Shown here: in pieces, positions 1 to 9,229 of the stretch
Layout of the letters: every line of letters begins with the position of its first letter
Position numbering within the stretch: position 1 is the first letter of the stretch
Notes under the pieces: generated by a model
The model's database searches: none
Seen by the model: only the letters and a program-made list of their open reading frames with translations
What the model was told of the DNA's origin: nothing
Assembly: GCF_014217565.1 (NCBI RefSeq)
Contig: NZ_CP043661.1
Coordinates: forward strand, 1,798,001 to 1,862,000
Reading direction: 5' to 3'
DNA from: Kribbella qitaiheensis
Lineage (GTDB): Bacteria; Actinomycetota; Actinomycetes; Propionibacteriales; Kribbellaceae
Length of the DNA: 64,000 nt
Translations under genes and position numbers: made by a program

Positions 1-777
<777 letters not shown>

Positions 778-1803
778 TCAAGCAGTGGTCGCGACGAGAT
801 CCGCGTAGATGTCCATCAGATTCTTTGCAACCTCGTCTTCATCCGGCCATCCGGCGGCCAACTTCAGGCCTTCTGTCCGCATAGCGGCCGCCGCGGCCGG
901 ATCATCGAGAACTTTCCGTATGCCGTCCGCCAGCCCCCGCGAGTCGCCGGCGAACGCCAGTACCGCGCTGTCGCCGACCAACTCCGGTACGCCGCCGACC
1001 GCCGTCGCCACCACCGGTACACCGACCTGCAGCGCCTCCTGGAGCACCAGAGCCCGGGCCTCCCAGTGCGAGGTCAGCAGGAAGGCGTCGGAAGCCCCCA
1101 GGAGGTCCGCCACGTCGCTCCGGTGGCCCAGTAGACGTACCGGGAGCCCCTCAGCGTCGATCCGCGCTTGCAGATTGTCCCGGAGCGGTCCGTCCCCAAC
1201 CACGGCGAACACCACGTCAGGCCGGTCCTTCGCCACGTCGGCAGCTACGGACAGTAGCGTCGGGTAGTCCTTCTGCGGCGCCAGGCGACCCACAGTGAGC
1301 ACCAGCGGCCCGTCACCAATCCCCAACGACTCCCGTACTGCGGCAGACGGCGTACGGACCTCCGGGATAGCTGGAGCGGCCACCGGAGCGAGCCGGGCCT
1401 GCCGGGCACCTAGCGATCGCGCGAGCTCCACCAGGTCGCTAGACGCTCCTAGAGTCAGATCCGCTCCACGAGCGACCAACCGCTGCCCGAGCCGCATCAC
1501 CACACCACGCGGTCCAGGAGCCAGTACTGCGTTGTGCCAGGTCACCACGAGCGGCCTGAGTCGCGACCGGTCGCGCAGAGCGGTCATCCCGGCCCTGTAT
1601 CCGTGAGCGTGGATCACGTCGCAACCACGCAGGCCGGGAGCCTGAGCAACGACCACAGCCGCGTCGAAGTCGAAGTGGTCCGTAGTACCAGGTGGGGCGC
1701 AGACCACCACCTCGTGACCGGCCTTGAGGTAGCGGGGCACCAGTGAGGCGACGTGCTGGCCGATCCCGCCCCGAGACTCCGCCAGCAGCAGGCCGATCCT
1801 CAT
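778..1803 (-). CDS. GT4-family (GT-B fold) glycosyltransferase
   Basis: Retaining glycosyltransferase of 341 aa that would transfer a sugar from a nucleotide-sugar donor to a lipid or glycan acceptor at the inner face of the membrane; donor and acceptor cannot be read from the sequence. The N-terminal domain starts with the glycine-rich GGIGQHVASL, and the C-terminal domain has TVGRLAPQKDYPTLL (about 168-182). The GT4 E-x7-E signature is seen as EARALVLQE, followed by VGVPVVAT. There is no signal peptide or membrane helix. The ATG overlaps the stop of the MurJ-like gene by 4 nt (ATGA, 1800-1803), so translation is probably coupled. With the flippase and the sugar-phosphate transferase next to it, it looks like the enzyme that extends a polyprenyl-linked sugar. 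Confidence 0.85.
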   Translation of the reverse strand: MRIGLLLAESRGGIGQHVASLVPRYLKAGHEVVVCAPPGTTDHFDFDAAVVVAQAPGLRGCDVIHAHGYRAGMTALRDRSRLRPLVVTWHNAVLAPGPRGVVMRLGQRLVARGADLTLGASSDLVELARSLGARQARLAPVAAPAIPEVRTPSAAVRESLGIGDGPLVLTVGRLAPQKDYPTLLSVAADVAKDRPDVVFAVVGDGPLRDNLQARIDAEGLPVRLLGHRSDVADLLGASDAFLLTSHWEARALVLQEALQVGVPVVATAVGGVPELVGDSAVLAFAGDSRGLADGIRKVLDDPAAAAAMRTEGLKLAAGWPDEDEVAKNLMDIYADLVATTA

Positions 1804-3425
1804 TGCTTCTCCTCCGCACCGGTTGGGACGACACCACGCCGCAAGAGCACACGAGTGTCCGAACGATCCACAGCCACCACAACACCGCCATACACCAGTA
1901 CTACGGCCAGCCCGGACAGCACCGAGAACACCAAGGCGCTCCCCCAGCCGCCGTCACCAGCAGGCAGCGCCACCAGCCAGCCAACGGCACCGGCGAGCAC
2001 TGCACCCAGCAGGGATGCCACGGTCGCTCGCGGCAATCCGCTGAGCACACCAGGTCCGGCGAGCCGCCGCAACACCGCAAGCAGCACCACAGCACCCACG
2101 ACCATGCCGACCGACATCGAAGCCGCTAGAGCGCCTACTGCGTCGAGGCCGTCCCACTGCAAAGTCAAAACCAAACCTGCGACGGCCACGATCAGCCAAG
2201 CGCCACCGGTGACCAGCGCAACCTGGCGACCGGCATGCCGCGCATAGAGCACCCGGCCGAGATGCATCAGAACGGAGAACCCGATGATCGCCGGAGCGAA
2301 CGCGACCAGACCGGCGCCGAGCGACGACGCCTGCGACTCCACAACCCGGCCGTCGTCATAGGCGAAGATGCGCGCGACCGGCACCGCAGTACCGACCAGC
2401 AGCGCAGTACCGGCTCCCCCTGCGAGCATGACCGCCCTGGTAGAGCCACCGGCGTACAGGTCGAAGGCTGCGAAGTCCCGCGACTCGAATGCAGCCGCCA
2501 GCCGAGGGAAGACCGCAGTGGTGATCGGAACCGCCAGTACTGCGTATGGCAGCAGGTAGACCGCGTTGGCCCAGGTGTAGACCGCGATGCTCCCGGCTGC
2601 CCCACGGTGGTTCGCCAAGTAGGTGGTGACAAGAAATGCCGCCTGCTGAGCAACCAGTACTGCGAGGCCGGCCGCAGCGAGCTTCCGTAGTACTGGGCCT
2701 ACTCCAGGGTCGAGGCGGAAGGTCGGCTTGATCGGCAGACGCAAGAACAGCATCGGCACGAGCACAGTGACGGCCAGCGCTAAGACACCGGCCGTAGTAC
2801 CCCACGCTAGTAAGTCAGACGCTCCTCGCGAAGCCTGATCGGCAACAGGAGCAATCGAAGCAAAGGCGAAGTAGGTCGCCACCACGACCAAGCTGGACAC
2901 CAGCGGAGCCACAGCGCCGGCCGCAAATCGCTTGTGCGACTGCAGTACAGCCGTAGCCACGACAGTCACGGCATAGCCGAACACCTGCGGCACGAAGATC
3001 AACAGCATCCGGGTCGCCGTCGCGGACGAACCACCGCACTCAGGCCCGGCATCCAGCATCGCGTCCGTGTAGCGCGAGGCCAACAGCCAAGCCAGCAAGG
3101 CGAACGGCGTCAGCAACACCAGGGACCAGCTCAGCAGCGCGCCGATGATGCGGCCTTGCGCGGCACGATCGCCGCGAGCTACCGGACCGGCCAGCACCGG
3201 GATCACCGCACCGGCGAGCGCACCGCCGACCACGATCTCGAACAGTACGTTCGGCAACTGGTTCGCCGTCGCATACGCGTCCGCGAGGCAGCCGGCGCCA
3301 ACCGTCTTCGAGAAGACCAGCCATCGTCCGAACCCGACCACGCGAGCCAGGACGGTGACGCCCGCGACGAGCAGCGCGGCCCGGGCGATCCGTCCACCCG
3401 CGGTCACCGGGGTCGTCGGCCCCAC
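1800..3425 (-). CDS. MurJ/MviN-like lipid-linked oligosaccharide flippase
   Basis: Polytopic membrane protein of 541 aa from the MOP superfamily. MurJ members flip lipid II or related polyprenyl-pyrophosphate sugars across the membrane. The start RAALLVAGVTVLARVVGFGRWLVFSKTVG is the usual MurJ first helix region with the conserved Arg-Gly-Phe-Gly segment, followed by repeated hydrophobic helices through to the C-terminus; family members have about 14. The genome will also have the essential murJ elsewhere (usually near parA/trxB in actinobacteria), so this copy may act on another glycolipid; that is inference. It overlaps the preceding transferase gene by 22 nt and the next glycosyltransferase gene by 4 nt. 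Confidence 0.85.
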   Translation of the reverse strand: MGPTTPVTAGGRIARAALLVAGVTVLARVVGFGRWLVFSKTVGAGCLADAYATANQLPNVLFEIVVGGALAGAVIPVLAGPVARGDRAAQGRIIGALLSWSLVLLTPFALLAWLLASRYTDAMLDAGPECGGSSATATRMLLIFVPQVFGYAVTVVATAVLQSHKRFAAGAVAPLVSSLVVVATYFAFASIAPVADQASRGASDLLAWGTTAGVLALAVTVLVPMLFLRLPIKPTFRLDPGVGPVLRKLAAAGLAVLVAQQAAFLVTTYLANHRGAAGSIAVYTWANAVYLLPYAVLAVPITTAVFPRLAAAFESRDFAAFDLYAGGSTRAVMLAGGAGTALLVGTAVPVARIFAYDDGRVVESQASSLGAGLVAFAPAIIGFSVLMHLGRVLYARHAGRQVALVTGGAWLIVAVAGLVLTLQWDGLDAVGALAASMSVGMVVGAVVLLAVLRRLAGPGVLSGLPRATVASLLGAVLAGAVGWLVALPAGDGGWGSALVFSVLSGLAVVLVYGGVVVAVDRSDTRVLLRRGVVPTGAEEKQ

Positions 3426-4219
3426 TGGTCGATCTTGTCCAGCACCGGCGTCTCGGCGATCACCTTCGTGAAGCTGACCTTCTCACTGGCCAGGTTGAGC
3501 GCGAAGACCAGGCCCAGCGCAAGCACCTTGAGCTGACGCGGAAGTGAAGCAGCCAAGGCCGTTCCGGTGATCGCGCCGAGGCCGTTGGCTCCACAGTCGC
3601 CCAGCATCGACCGCTCGCCCAGATCCGCGGGAGCCGCCGCGGCAGCCGCACCGACAACCGCTGCCGCCGGACCGCTGACCAGCGCCACCGGGGCACTCAA
3701 CGCGGTCACCGCCTTCAGCGCGCGTCCCGGCCGGAGATCCATCAGGTTGGTGAGATTCGCCGTACCAGCGATCAAGGCGCTGTCAGCAACGATCTCGACG
3801 GCAGCGCCGAAGCCCTTCGACCGACGCGGCAGCAGAGCCGCGGCGACGAGGGCGGCCGCGCCGACACCGAGGATCTTCACCGATCCGCTGGTCACCTCAC
3901 CGCGCCGTAACGCGCTCAGGTGGCCGCGAAATCCCTTGGTGGTCGTGGTTCCGGCCAGATCGTCGTACGCGCCGACTGCGCCGGACACCGAACCGGCGAT
4001 CAGCGCAGCAGTCCGCTCACGACCCGAGGTCGCCACTGCTACACCTGCCAGAGCGCCGAGGACCGCGATCGGCCCTTCCAGCAACGTGACCGTCTCACCG
4101 CGATGGTTCGTGCGCTCGAACGGCGCACGATTCTCCTTCGGCAGTTTCGCGGTGGCCCGCTCGATCGCGGCAGTGGCCGCAGCGGACGCCACAGCGGCGC
4201 CCAGCTTCCCCAAGCCCAT
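3404..4219 (-). CDS. MraY/WecA-like sugar-phosphate transferase (divergent PNPT family)
   Basis: Integral membrane protein of 271 aa that resembles the polyprenyl-phosphate N-acetylhexosamine-1-phosphate transferases, which begin lipid-linked glycan synthesis. Seen motifs: GAYDDLAG (the Asp-Asp motif) followed by KGFRGHLSAL, then TSGSVKILG, NLTNLMDLRPGRALK and MLGDCGANGLGA. These occur in the same order as the three cytoplasmic signature loops of MraY/WecA. The usual Asp-Gly of the second signature is replaced by the NLMDLRPGRA form, so it belongs to a divergent branch and the substrate is unknown. It is shorter than MraY (about 360 aa), so some helices are missing or merged. It starts 23 nt after steB/mctB and overlaps the MurJ-like gene by 22 nt, making it part of one operon. 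Confidence 0.75.
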   Translation of the reverse strand: MGLGKLGAAVASAAATAAIERATAKLPKENRAPFERTNHRGETVTLLEGPIAVLGALAGVAVATSGRERTAALIAGSVSGAVGAYDDLAGTTTTKGFRGHLSALRRGEVTSGSVKILGVGAAALVAAALLPRRSKGFGAAVEIVADSALIAGTANLTNLMDLRPGRALKAVTALSAPVALVSGPAAAVVGAAAAAAPADLGERSMLGDCGANGLGAITGTALAASLPRQLKVLALGLVFALNLASEKVSFTKVIAETPVLDKIDQWGRRPR

Positions 4220-4242
4220 CTGTGTTTCCAGTCTCTAGAGGG

Positions 4243-5184
4243 TCAGTTCTTGGCCTGGACCGCGGTCGGCGCGACACCGTTCTTGGCGTCCACACCGCCG
4301 TACTGCCCGGCCTTGCCGCCGGTCTGCTCGACCAGCGCGAACACGATCGTCGCCTGACCGCTCGGCATGTTCGCCACATCCACGGACGAGACGTTCTTGG
4401 TCGCGTCGGCGTCGCCGCGCAGCGACTTCAGCAGGCCGCCGTTCTGCGCGGTCTCCGGCGTACCGGCGACGACCGCACCCGCGCTCCCCGCGTCGAGGCC
4501 CACGGCGAAGTCCACGGCGTCGTTGTACGACGAGTTGTCCGGGGTCGGCGTCGGCGGCTTCGCGGCAACGACGACCACCAGGCTGCAGCGGTCCTTCGGG
4601 GTCGGCTTCAGCGACAGCAGCTTCGAGCCGGTCAGGCCACTGATGATCTTGGTGGCTTCGGAATCGACCAGCTTGTTCTCTTCCTTGGCGGCGATGCCGC
4701 GGGCAAGGATCATGCCGGCCCGCTCATACGTCGTACTGTCGGCCGGGAAGGTCAGGTCGGCGGTGACGAGCTCGTTCACCAGCGGCTCGACCAGCTGGCG
4801 CTGACCCGGGTCGAACAGCTTGCTGTCCAGCGCCACCCGGGTGGTCACCTGGCTGCCGGCCTGCTCGAGGGTGCCCTGGATCTGGTTCGTCAGGTCGCCG
4901 TCGGCCGACGGCATCGTCACGACGCAGACCTTCTTGCCGAGCAGCTTGCCGGTGGTCAGACCGGTGGTCACCTTGGCGACGTAGTCGTCGCGGTACCTGT
5001 CCAGCGCCTCGGCCTGGATCAGCTGGGTCCGGGCATCCTCCAACGCGGCGCGGTCCTTCTTGGCCTGCGCCTGGACAACGTCGGCGCCAGTGCCTTTCAG
5101 CGGCCCGGCACCCAGCACCACACCGGCGCCCAGGGCGAAGAAGATCGCCACGATCGAGACGATGTGGTAGCGAAAGTCGATCAC
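4243..5184 (-). CDS. mctB: SteB / MctB-family membrane-anchored protein
   Basis: Homologue of Rv1698, called MctB in mycobacteria (linked to copper resistance) and SteB in corynebacteria (partner of SteA in cell separation). The 313-aa product starts with IDFRYHIVSIVAIFFALGAG, a typical short cytoplasmic start plus one transmembrane helix. A coiled-coil-like stretch rich in Lys, Asp and Gln follows (about 35-75), then a long extracytoplasmic domain. The GTG start at 5184 overlaps the steA stop (GTGA). The frame is open further upstream, but that part lies inside steA and has no family similarity. SteA-SteB adjacency is conserved across actinobacteria. A role in cell separation or envelope assembly fits the glycan genes downstream better than a copper role does, but this is inference. 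Confidence 0.88.
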   Translation of the reverse strand: MIDFRYHIVSIVAIFFALGAGVVLGAGPLKGTGADVVQAQAKKDRAALEDARTQLIQAEALDRYRDDYVAKVTTGLTTGKLLGKKVCVVTMPSADGDLTNQIQGTLEQAGSQVTTRVALDSKLFDPGQRQLVEPLVNELVTADLTFPADSTTYERAGMILARGIAAKEENKLVDSEATKIISGLTGSKLLSLKPTPKDRCSLVVVVAAKPPTPTPDNSSYNDAVDFAVGLDAGSAGAVVAGTPETAQNGGLLKSLRGDADATKNVSSVDVANMPSGQATIVFALVEQTGGKAGQYGGVDAKNGVAPTAVQAKN

Positions 5185-6386
5185 GTGAACAGCTCCCGGA
5201 TCCAGTAAACGAAGTCGTTCCAGCGCGCCTTCATGATCGACCAGAGCACCTCGTCCGCACCGATGGCCACCATCGCCACGCCCAGTGCGAACAACCCGGC
5301 CACGATCAGCGCTATCACTTGGAAGGTAGACACCCTGCTGCGGTACAGCCGGCCGACACCCTTGGCGTCCACCAACTTGGCACCGACCCGCAATCGGGTG
5401 ATGAAGGTACTCGCCATCCCGGAGCGCCCCTTGTCGAGGAACTCCACCAGCGAGTTGTGGGTGCCGACCGCGACGATCAGCGACGCGCCCTTGGAGTCGG
5501 CCAGCAGCATCGCGACGTCCTCGCTGGTGCCGGTGGCCGGGAACTCGATCGAGTCCACCCCGAGCCGCTCCAGCCGCTCCGCGCCCGGCGCCCGGCCGTC
5601 GCGGTACGCGTGCACGACCACCTCGGCGCCACACTTGAGTGTCTCGTCCTTGACCGAGTCCATGTCGCCGACGATCAGGTCGGGCACATAACCGTTCTCG
5701 ACCAGCGCGTCCGCTCCGCCGTCGACGCCGATCAGGACCGGCCGGTACTCGCGGATGTACGGCCGGAGCGCGACCAGGTCCTCGCGGTAGTCGTACCCGC
5801 GGACCACGATCAGCACGTGCTTGCCGTCCATCGGCGTGTGGATCGCCGGTACGCCGACGCCGTCCAGCAGCAGGTCGCGCTCGCGGCGCAAGTACTCCAG
5901 GGTGTTCGCGGTGAACGCCTCGAGCTGGGTCGACAGGCCCGCGCGGGCATCGTCCATCGACTCGGCGACGGTCTTGGTGTCCTGCGAAAGGCCCTTCGCG
6001 ACGACCTCTTCACCGCGGTACACGACGCCGTCGTGGACCCGGATCCGCTCGCCCTCGTGCAGCACCGAGAAGACCTCGCGGCCGATCCCGTCGACCAGCG
6101 GGATGCCGGCCTCGACGAGGATCTCGGGACCCAGGTTCGGATACCGCCCGGAGATCGAGTCGGCCACGTTCAGCACGGCGCCGACCCGGCAGTCCACCAG
6201 CGCCTCAGCGCTGACCCGGTCCAGGTCGACATGGTCGATCACCGCGATCTCGCCCGGCTTCAGCCTTTTGGTGAGATTCTTGGTACGGCGGTCCAGCCGG
6301 ACCACTCCGGCGATCCCGGGCAGTTCAGGTGGGCGTGCTCGACGCAGACTGGGCAGTTTCATCGCGCTCTCATCCTGCCATGTCAA
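5181..6386 (-). CDS. steA: SteA-like protein with thiamine-pyrophosphokinase-like domain
   Basis: Homologue of Rv1697/SteA (401 aa), which with SteB controls separation of daughter cells in corynebacteria. The centre and C-terminal half contain the TPK-like catalytic fold with GVDGGADALVENGYVPDLIVGD-type motifs (split here for length; about residues 217-240) and DGRAPGAERLERLG. One transmembrane helix near the end (TFQVIALIVAGLFALGVAM) is followed by a short tail, so the large N-terminal part should be cytoplasmic. The ATG at 6386 has GGAGGG 8 nt upstream; a second ATG at 6362 (MKLPSLRR) with AGGA upstream is a possible alternative. First gene of the steA-mctB-PNPT-murJ-GT4-pyrG run; recN ends 126 bp upstream. 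Confidence 0.88.
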   Translation of the reverse strand: MTWQDESAMKLPSLRRARPPELPGIAGVVRLDRRTKNLTKRLKPGEIAVIDHVDLDRVSAEALVDCRVGAVLNVADSISGRYPNLGPEILVEAGIPLVDGIGREVFSVLHEGERIRVHDGVVYRGEEVVAKGLSQDTKTVAESMDDARAGLSTQLEAFTANTLEYLRRERDLLLDGVGVPAIHTPMDGKHVLIVVRGYDYREDLVALRPYIREYRPVLIGVDGGADALVENGYVPDLIVGDMDSVKDETLKCGAEVVVHAYRDGRAPGAERLERLGVDSIEFPATGTSEDVAMLLADSKGASLIVAVGTHNSLVEFLDKGRSGMASTFITRLRVGAKLVDAKGVGRLYRSRVSTFQVIALIVAGLFALGVAMVAIGADEVLWSIMKARWNDFVYWIRELFT

Positions 6387-6512
6387 GAGCCCTCCGCCCG
6401 CCTTTTAAACCCTCGGCAGGCTCATTCGCCTTCTGGTACCCGGTCACTGCGCGTTAAATCATCCTTTTGATCTACCCGCACCGTGTGAAACGCCCAGGAC
6501 AGCCTGTGACGG

Positions 6513-8240
6513 TCAGCGCTTCTTCTTTCGCGGTTTCGTATGGCGCTCGGCCGCGAGGGCGAGCAACTCTTCCGCGTGAGCCTGGGCCGCATCGGAGTTC
6601 TCCAGGCCGGCCATCATCCGGGAAAGCTCCTTCAGCCGGGCGTCGTCGTCGAGCGCGACCAGCCCACTCGTGGTGACAGAGCCGTCGTCGCTCTTCAGCA
6701 CCACGGCATGCCGATCGGCGAACGCGGCCACCTGCGGCAGGTGCGTCACGACGATCACCTGCGCCTTCTCCGCCAGCCGGGCCAGCCGCTTGCCGACCTC
6801 GACCGCGGCCCGGCCGCCGATTCCCGCGTCGATCTCGTCGAAGACCAGCGTCGGCACCGGATGCGTGTCGGACAGGATCACCTCGAGCGCGAGCATCACC
6901 CGGGAGAGCTCGCCGCCGGAAGCCGCCTTCTGCAGCGGCCGCGACGGACTCCCCGGGTTCGCCGCGAAGCAGAACTCGATCTCGTCGGCCCCGGACGGAC
7001 CAGCGGTCGTCTCGTGCACCTCGACCGTCAGGGTCGCGTGCGGCATCGCCAGCCCGCTCAACTCCGCCGTCACCGCGACACCGAGCCGCGCGGCCGCTTC
7101 CTTCCGAGCCGCGCTGACCTGCTCGCCGAGGTCCTTCAGCTGCGCCTGCAGCTCGGCCAGTTCGGTGCTCAACAGCTCAACCCGCTCGTCGCTGCCGTCC
7201 AGCTCCGCAAGCCGGGCGGCTGACCGCTTGGCCCACTCGAGCACCTCGTCAACAGTGCCGTCCTGGTCGCCATACTTGCGAACCAACCCAGTCAGCTGAC
7301 TCCGCCGCTCACTGACAACGGCCAGCCTGGCCGGGTCCGTGTCGATATCAGCCGCGTACGACGAAAGCTCACCGGCCAGGTCGGCCGCGAGATACCCGAG
7401 CTCGCCGACCCGGTCGGCCAGCTCGGCAAGTTTGGTGTCGTGGCCCCGTTCGCCGTCGAGCACCTGCTTCGCCAGTCCGAGAAGTCCCAGTACGTCGTTC
7501 GGCCGGCTCGAGTCCAGGTCGTCCGACGCCACTGCGTCTCCCGCGGTAGTTGCCGCCGTACGCAGCCCATCGGCGTACGCGAGTCTCTGCTCCTCGGCCG
7601 CCAGCTCGCTGTCCTCGCCCGGCAACGGCTCGGCCTTGGCGATCTCCTCGAGCCCGAAGCGGAGCAGATCCGCCTCGGCCAGGCGATCACGCTGCCGGGT
7701 GGTCAGCTCGGTCAGCTCTGCCTCGACCTCACGATGCCGCCTGTACGCCGAGGTGTAGTCGCCCAGCGGCACCAGCACCGCCTGACCCGCGAACGTGTCC
7801 AGCGTCTCGCGCTGCCGCGCGGGCTGGAGCAGCCGCCACTGGTCGGCCTGACCGTGGATCGCGACCAGATCGCCGGACACCTCGGCAAGCACCGACACCG
7901 GCACGGAAGCGCCACCCAGGAAGGCACGCGACCGGCCCTCGGACGACAGCTCCCGGGCGATCAGCAACTCACCGTCGTCGTCCAGCTCGCCGCCGCGATC
8001 CTCGGCCTCCCGAACGATCGACTTCGGCACATTGGTGGCCCGGCCCTCGACCCGCGCGCGGCGGACGCCGTGCCGGACCAGGCCGCTGTCGGCCCGGCCA
8101 CCGAGCAGCATGTTCACCCCCGTGACCACCATCGTCTTGCCCGCGCCGGTCTCACCGGTGACCGCGGTGAAGCCGGGATCGAGCTCCAGGGTGGCGTCCT
8201 CGATCACGCCCAGCCCGGTGATGCGGATCTCGGAAATCAT
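6513..8240 (-). CDS. recN: DNA repair protein RecN
   Basis: SMC-like ATPase acting early in double-strand break repair on the nucleoid. The 575-aa product has an N-terminal P-loop GETGAGKT (29-36), a central coiled-coil region rich in Ala, Glu, Leu and Arg (about 170-380), an ABC signature ASGGELSRVMLALE and a Walker B LVFDEIDAGIGG near the C-terminal ATPase half. It ends in a basic KPRKKKR tail. Start ATG at 8240 (MISEIRITGLG) overlaps the nadK stop by 4 nt (ATGA). The frame stays open upstream, but those residues are nadK read in another frame. Length and order nadK-recN match M. tuberculosis Rv1695-Rv1696. Confidence 0.96.
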   Translation of the reverse strand: MISEIRITGLGVIEDATLELDPGFTAVTGETGAGKTMVVTGVNMLLGGRADSGLVRHGVRRARVEGRATNVPKSIVREAEDRGGELDDDGELLIARELSSEGRSRAFLGGASVPVSVLAEVSGDLVAIHGQADQWRLLQPARQRETLDTFAGQAVLVPLGDYTSAYRRHREVEAELTELTTRQRDRLAEADLLRFGLEEIAKAEPLPGEDSELAAEEQRLAYADGLRTAATTAGDAVASDDLDSSRPNDVLGLLGLAKQVLDGERGHDTKLAELADRVGELGYLAADLAGELSSYAADIDTDPARLAVVSERRSQLTGLVRKYGDQDGTVDEVLEWAKRSAARLAELDGSDERVELLSTELAELQAQLKDLGEQVSAARKEAAARLGVAVTAELSGLAMPHATLTVEVHETTAGPSGADEIEFCFAANPGSPSRPLQKAASGGELSRVMLALEVILSDTHPVPTLVFDEIDAGIGGRAAVEVGKRLARLAEKAQVIVVTHLPQVAAFADRHAVVLKSDDGSVTTSGLVALDDDARLKELSRMMAGLENSDAAQAHAEELLALAAERHTKPRKKKR

Positions 8241-9229
8241 GGTGTCTGAGACTCCTCTTGTGCGCTTCGATTGCGCCGGTTCAGCTCTGCCGTGCCCCGC
8301 CAGCCGAGCACCGGCAGGTCGAACTTGGCCACCAGCCGGTCGGTGAAGGAGGCCGCGTGCGCCCGCGCCAGCCGGACCGGCATCTTGCCGCGCCGGACCT
8401 CGATCCGCGCCCCCGGCGGGACCTCGACCATCCGCCGGCCGTCGCACCACAGCACCCCGCGACCGTGCCAGGCCGCGACCAGCTCGACCGAGAGCCGCGA
8501 CGTCGGCGCCACCACGATCGGCCGGGAGAACAACGCGTGCGCGCTCAACGGCACCATCAGGATCGCCTCGACCTCCGGCCAGACGATCGGGCCGCCGGCA
8601 GAGAACGCGTACGCCGTACTGCCGGTCGGCGTCGCGACCACCACGCCGTCACAACCCCAGCGGGACAGCGGACGGCCGTCCACCGTGACCAGCACCTCGA
8701 GCATCTTCTCCCGGGCGGCCTTTTCCACGCTCGCCTCGTTCAGCGCCCAGGTGTCGAAGACCAGCTCGTCGTCGACCCAGACGTCGACCGCGAGCGTCAT
8801 CCGCTCCTCAACCGTGTAGCTGCGGTCCACCACGACCTGGACGATCCGCTCCAGGTCGTCGACCTCGGCCTCGGCCAGGAACCCGACATGGCCCAGATTC
8901 ACCCCGAGCACCGGCGTACCGTGCGGGCGGGCCAGCTCGGCGCCGCGCAGGATCGACCCGTCGCCGCCGAGCACGATGATCAGCTCGACGTCCTGGGCCG
9001 CCTTCTCCGCGTCGTACGCGATCTCGACCGGGTCCAGCTCCAGCGCCTCGGCCTCGTGGCCGACCAGCCGGACCACCATGCCCGCGTCGGTCAGCAGCCG
9101 GTGCGCCTCGCGAGCCACCTCGACAGCGAACTCGCGGCCGGTGTGCGCGACCAGCAGCACCCGCCGCGGATCGGACGCCTGCTCGACCACGGGGCTCCCC
9201 ACCTCTTCTACGTTCAGCTGTCCGGTCAT
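8237..9229 (-). CDS. nadK: NAD kinase
   Basis: Phosphorylates NAD to NADP in the cytosol, using ATP or polyphosphate in actinobacterial members. The 330-aa protein has the family motifs GGDGSILR (88-95), the NE-containing ALNEASVEK, and the glycine-rich VVATPTGSTAYAFSAGGP. The first 20 residues are a variable acidic extension and the last about 20 residues (RRNRSAQEESQTP) are a non-conserved tail, making it slightly longer than usual. It overlaps tlyA by 4 nt at its start (9226-9229) and recN by 4 nt at its end, so tlyA-nadK-recN is one coupled unit. Confidence 0.96.
   Translation of the reverse strand: MTGQLNVEEVGSPVVEQASDPRRVLLVAHTGREFAVEVAREAHRLLTDAGMVVRLVGHEAEALELDPVEIAYDAEKAAQDVELIIVLGGDGSILRGAELARPHGTPVLGVNLGHVGFLAEAEVDDLERIVQVVVDRSYTVEERMTLAVDVWVDDELVFDTWALNEASVEKAAREKMLEVLVTVDGRPLSRWGCDGVVVATPTGSTAYAFSAGGPIVWPEVEAILMVPLSAHALFSRPIVVAPTSRLSVELVAAWHGRGVLWCDGRRMVEVPPGARIEVRRGKMPVRLARAHAASFTDRLVAKFDLPVLGWRGTAELNRRNRSAQEESQTP

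Noticed and set aside
5185-5634. N-terminal extension of SteB/MctB
   Set aside because: It lies wholly inside steA and lacks family similarity; GTG 5184 fits the family and the 4-nt overlap.
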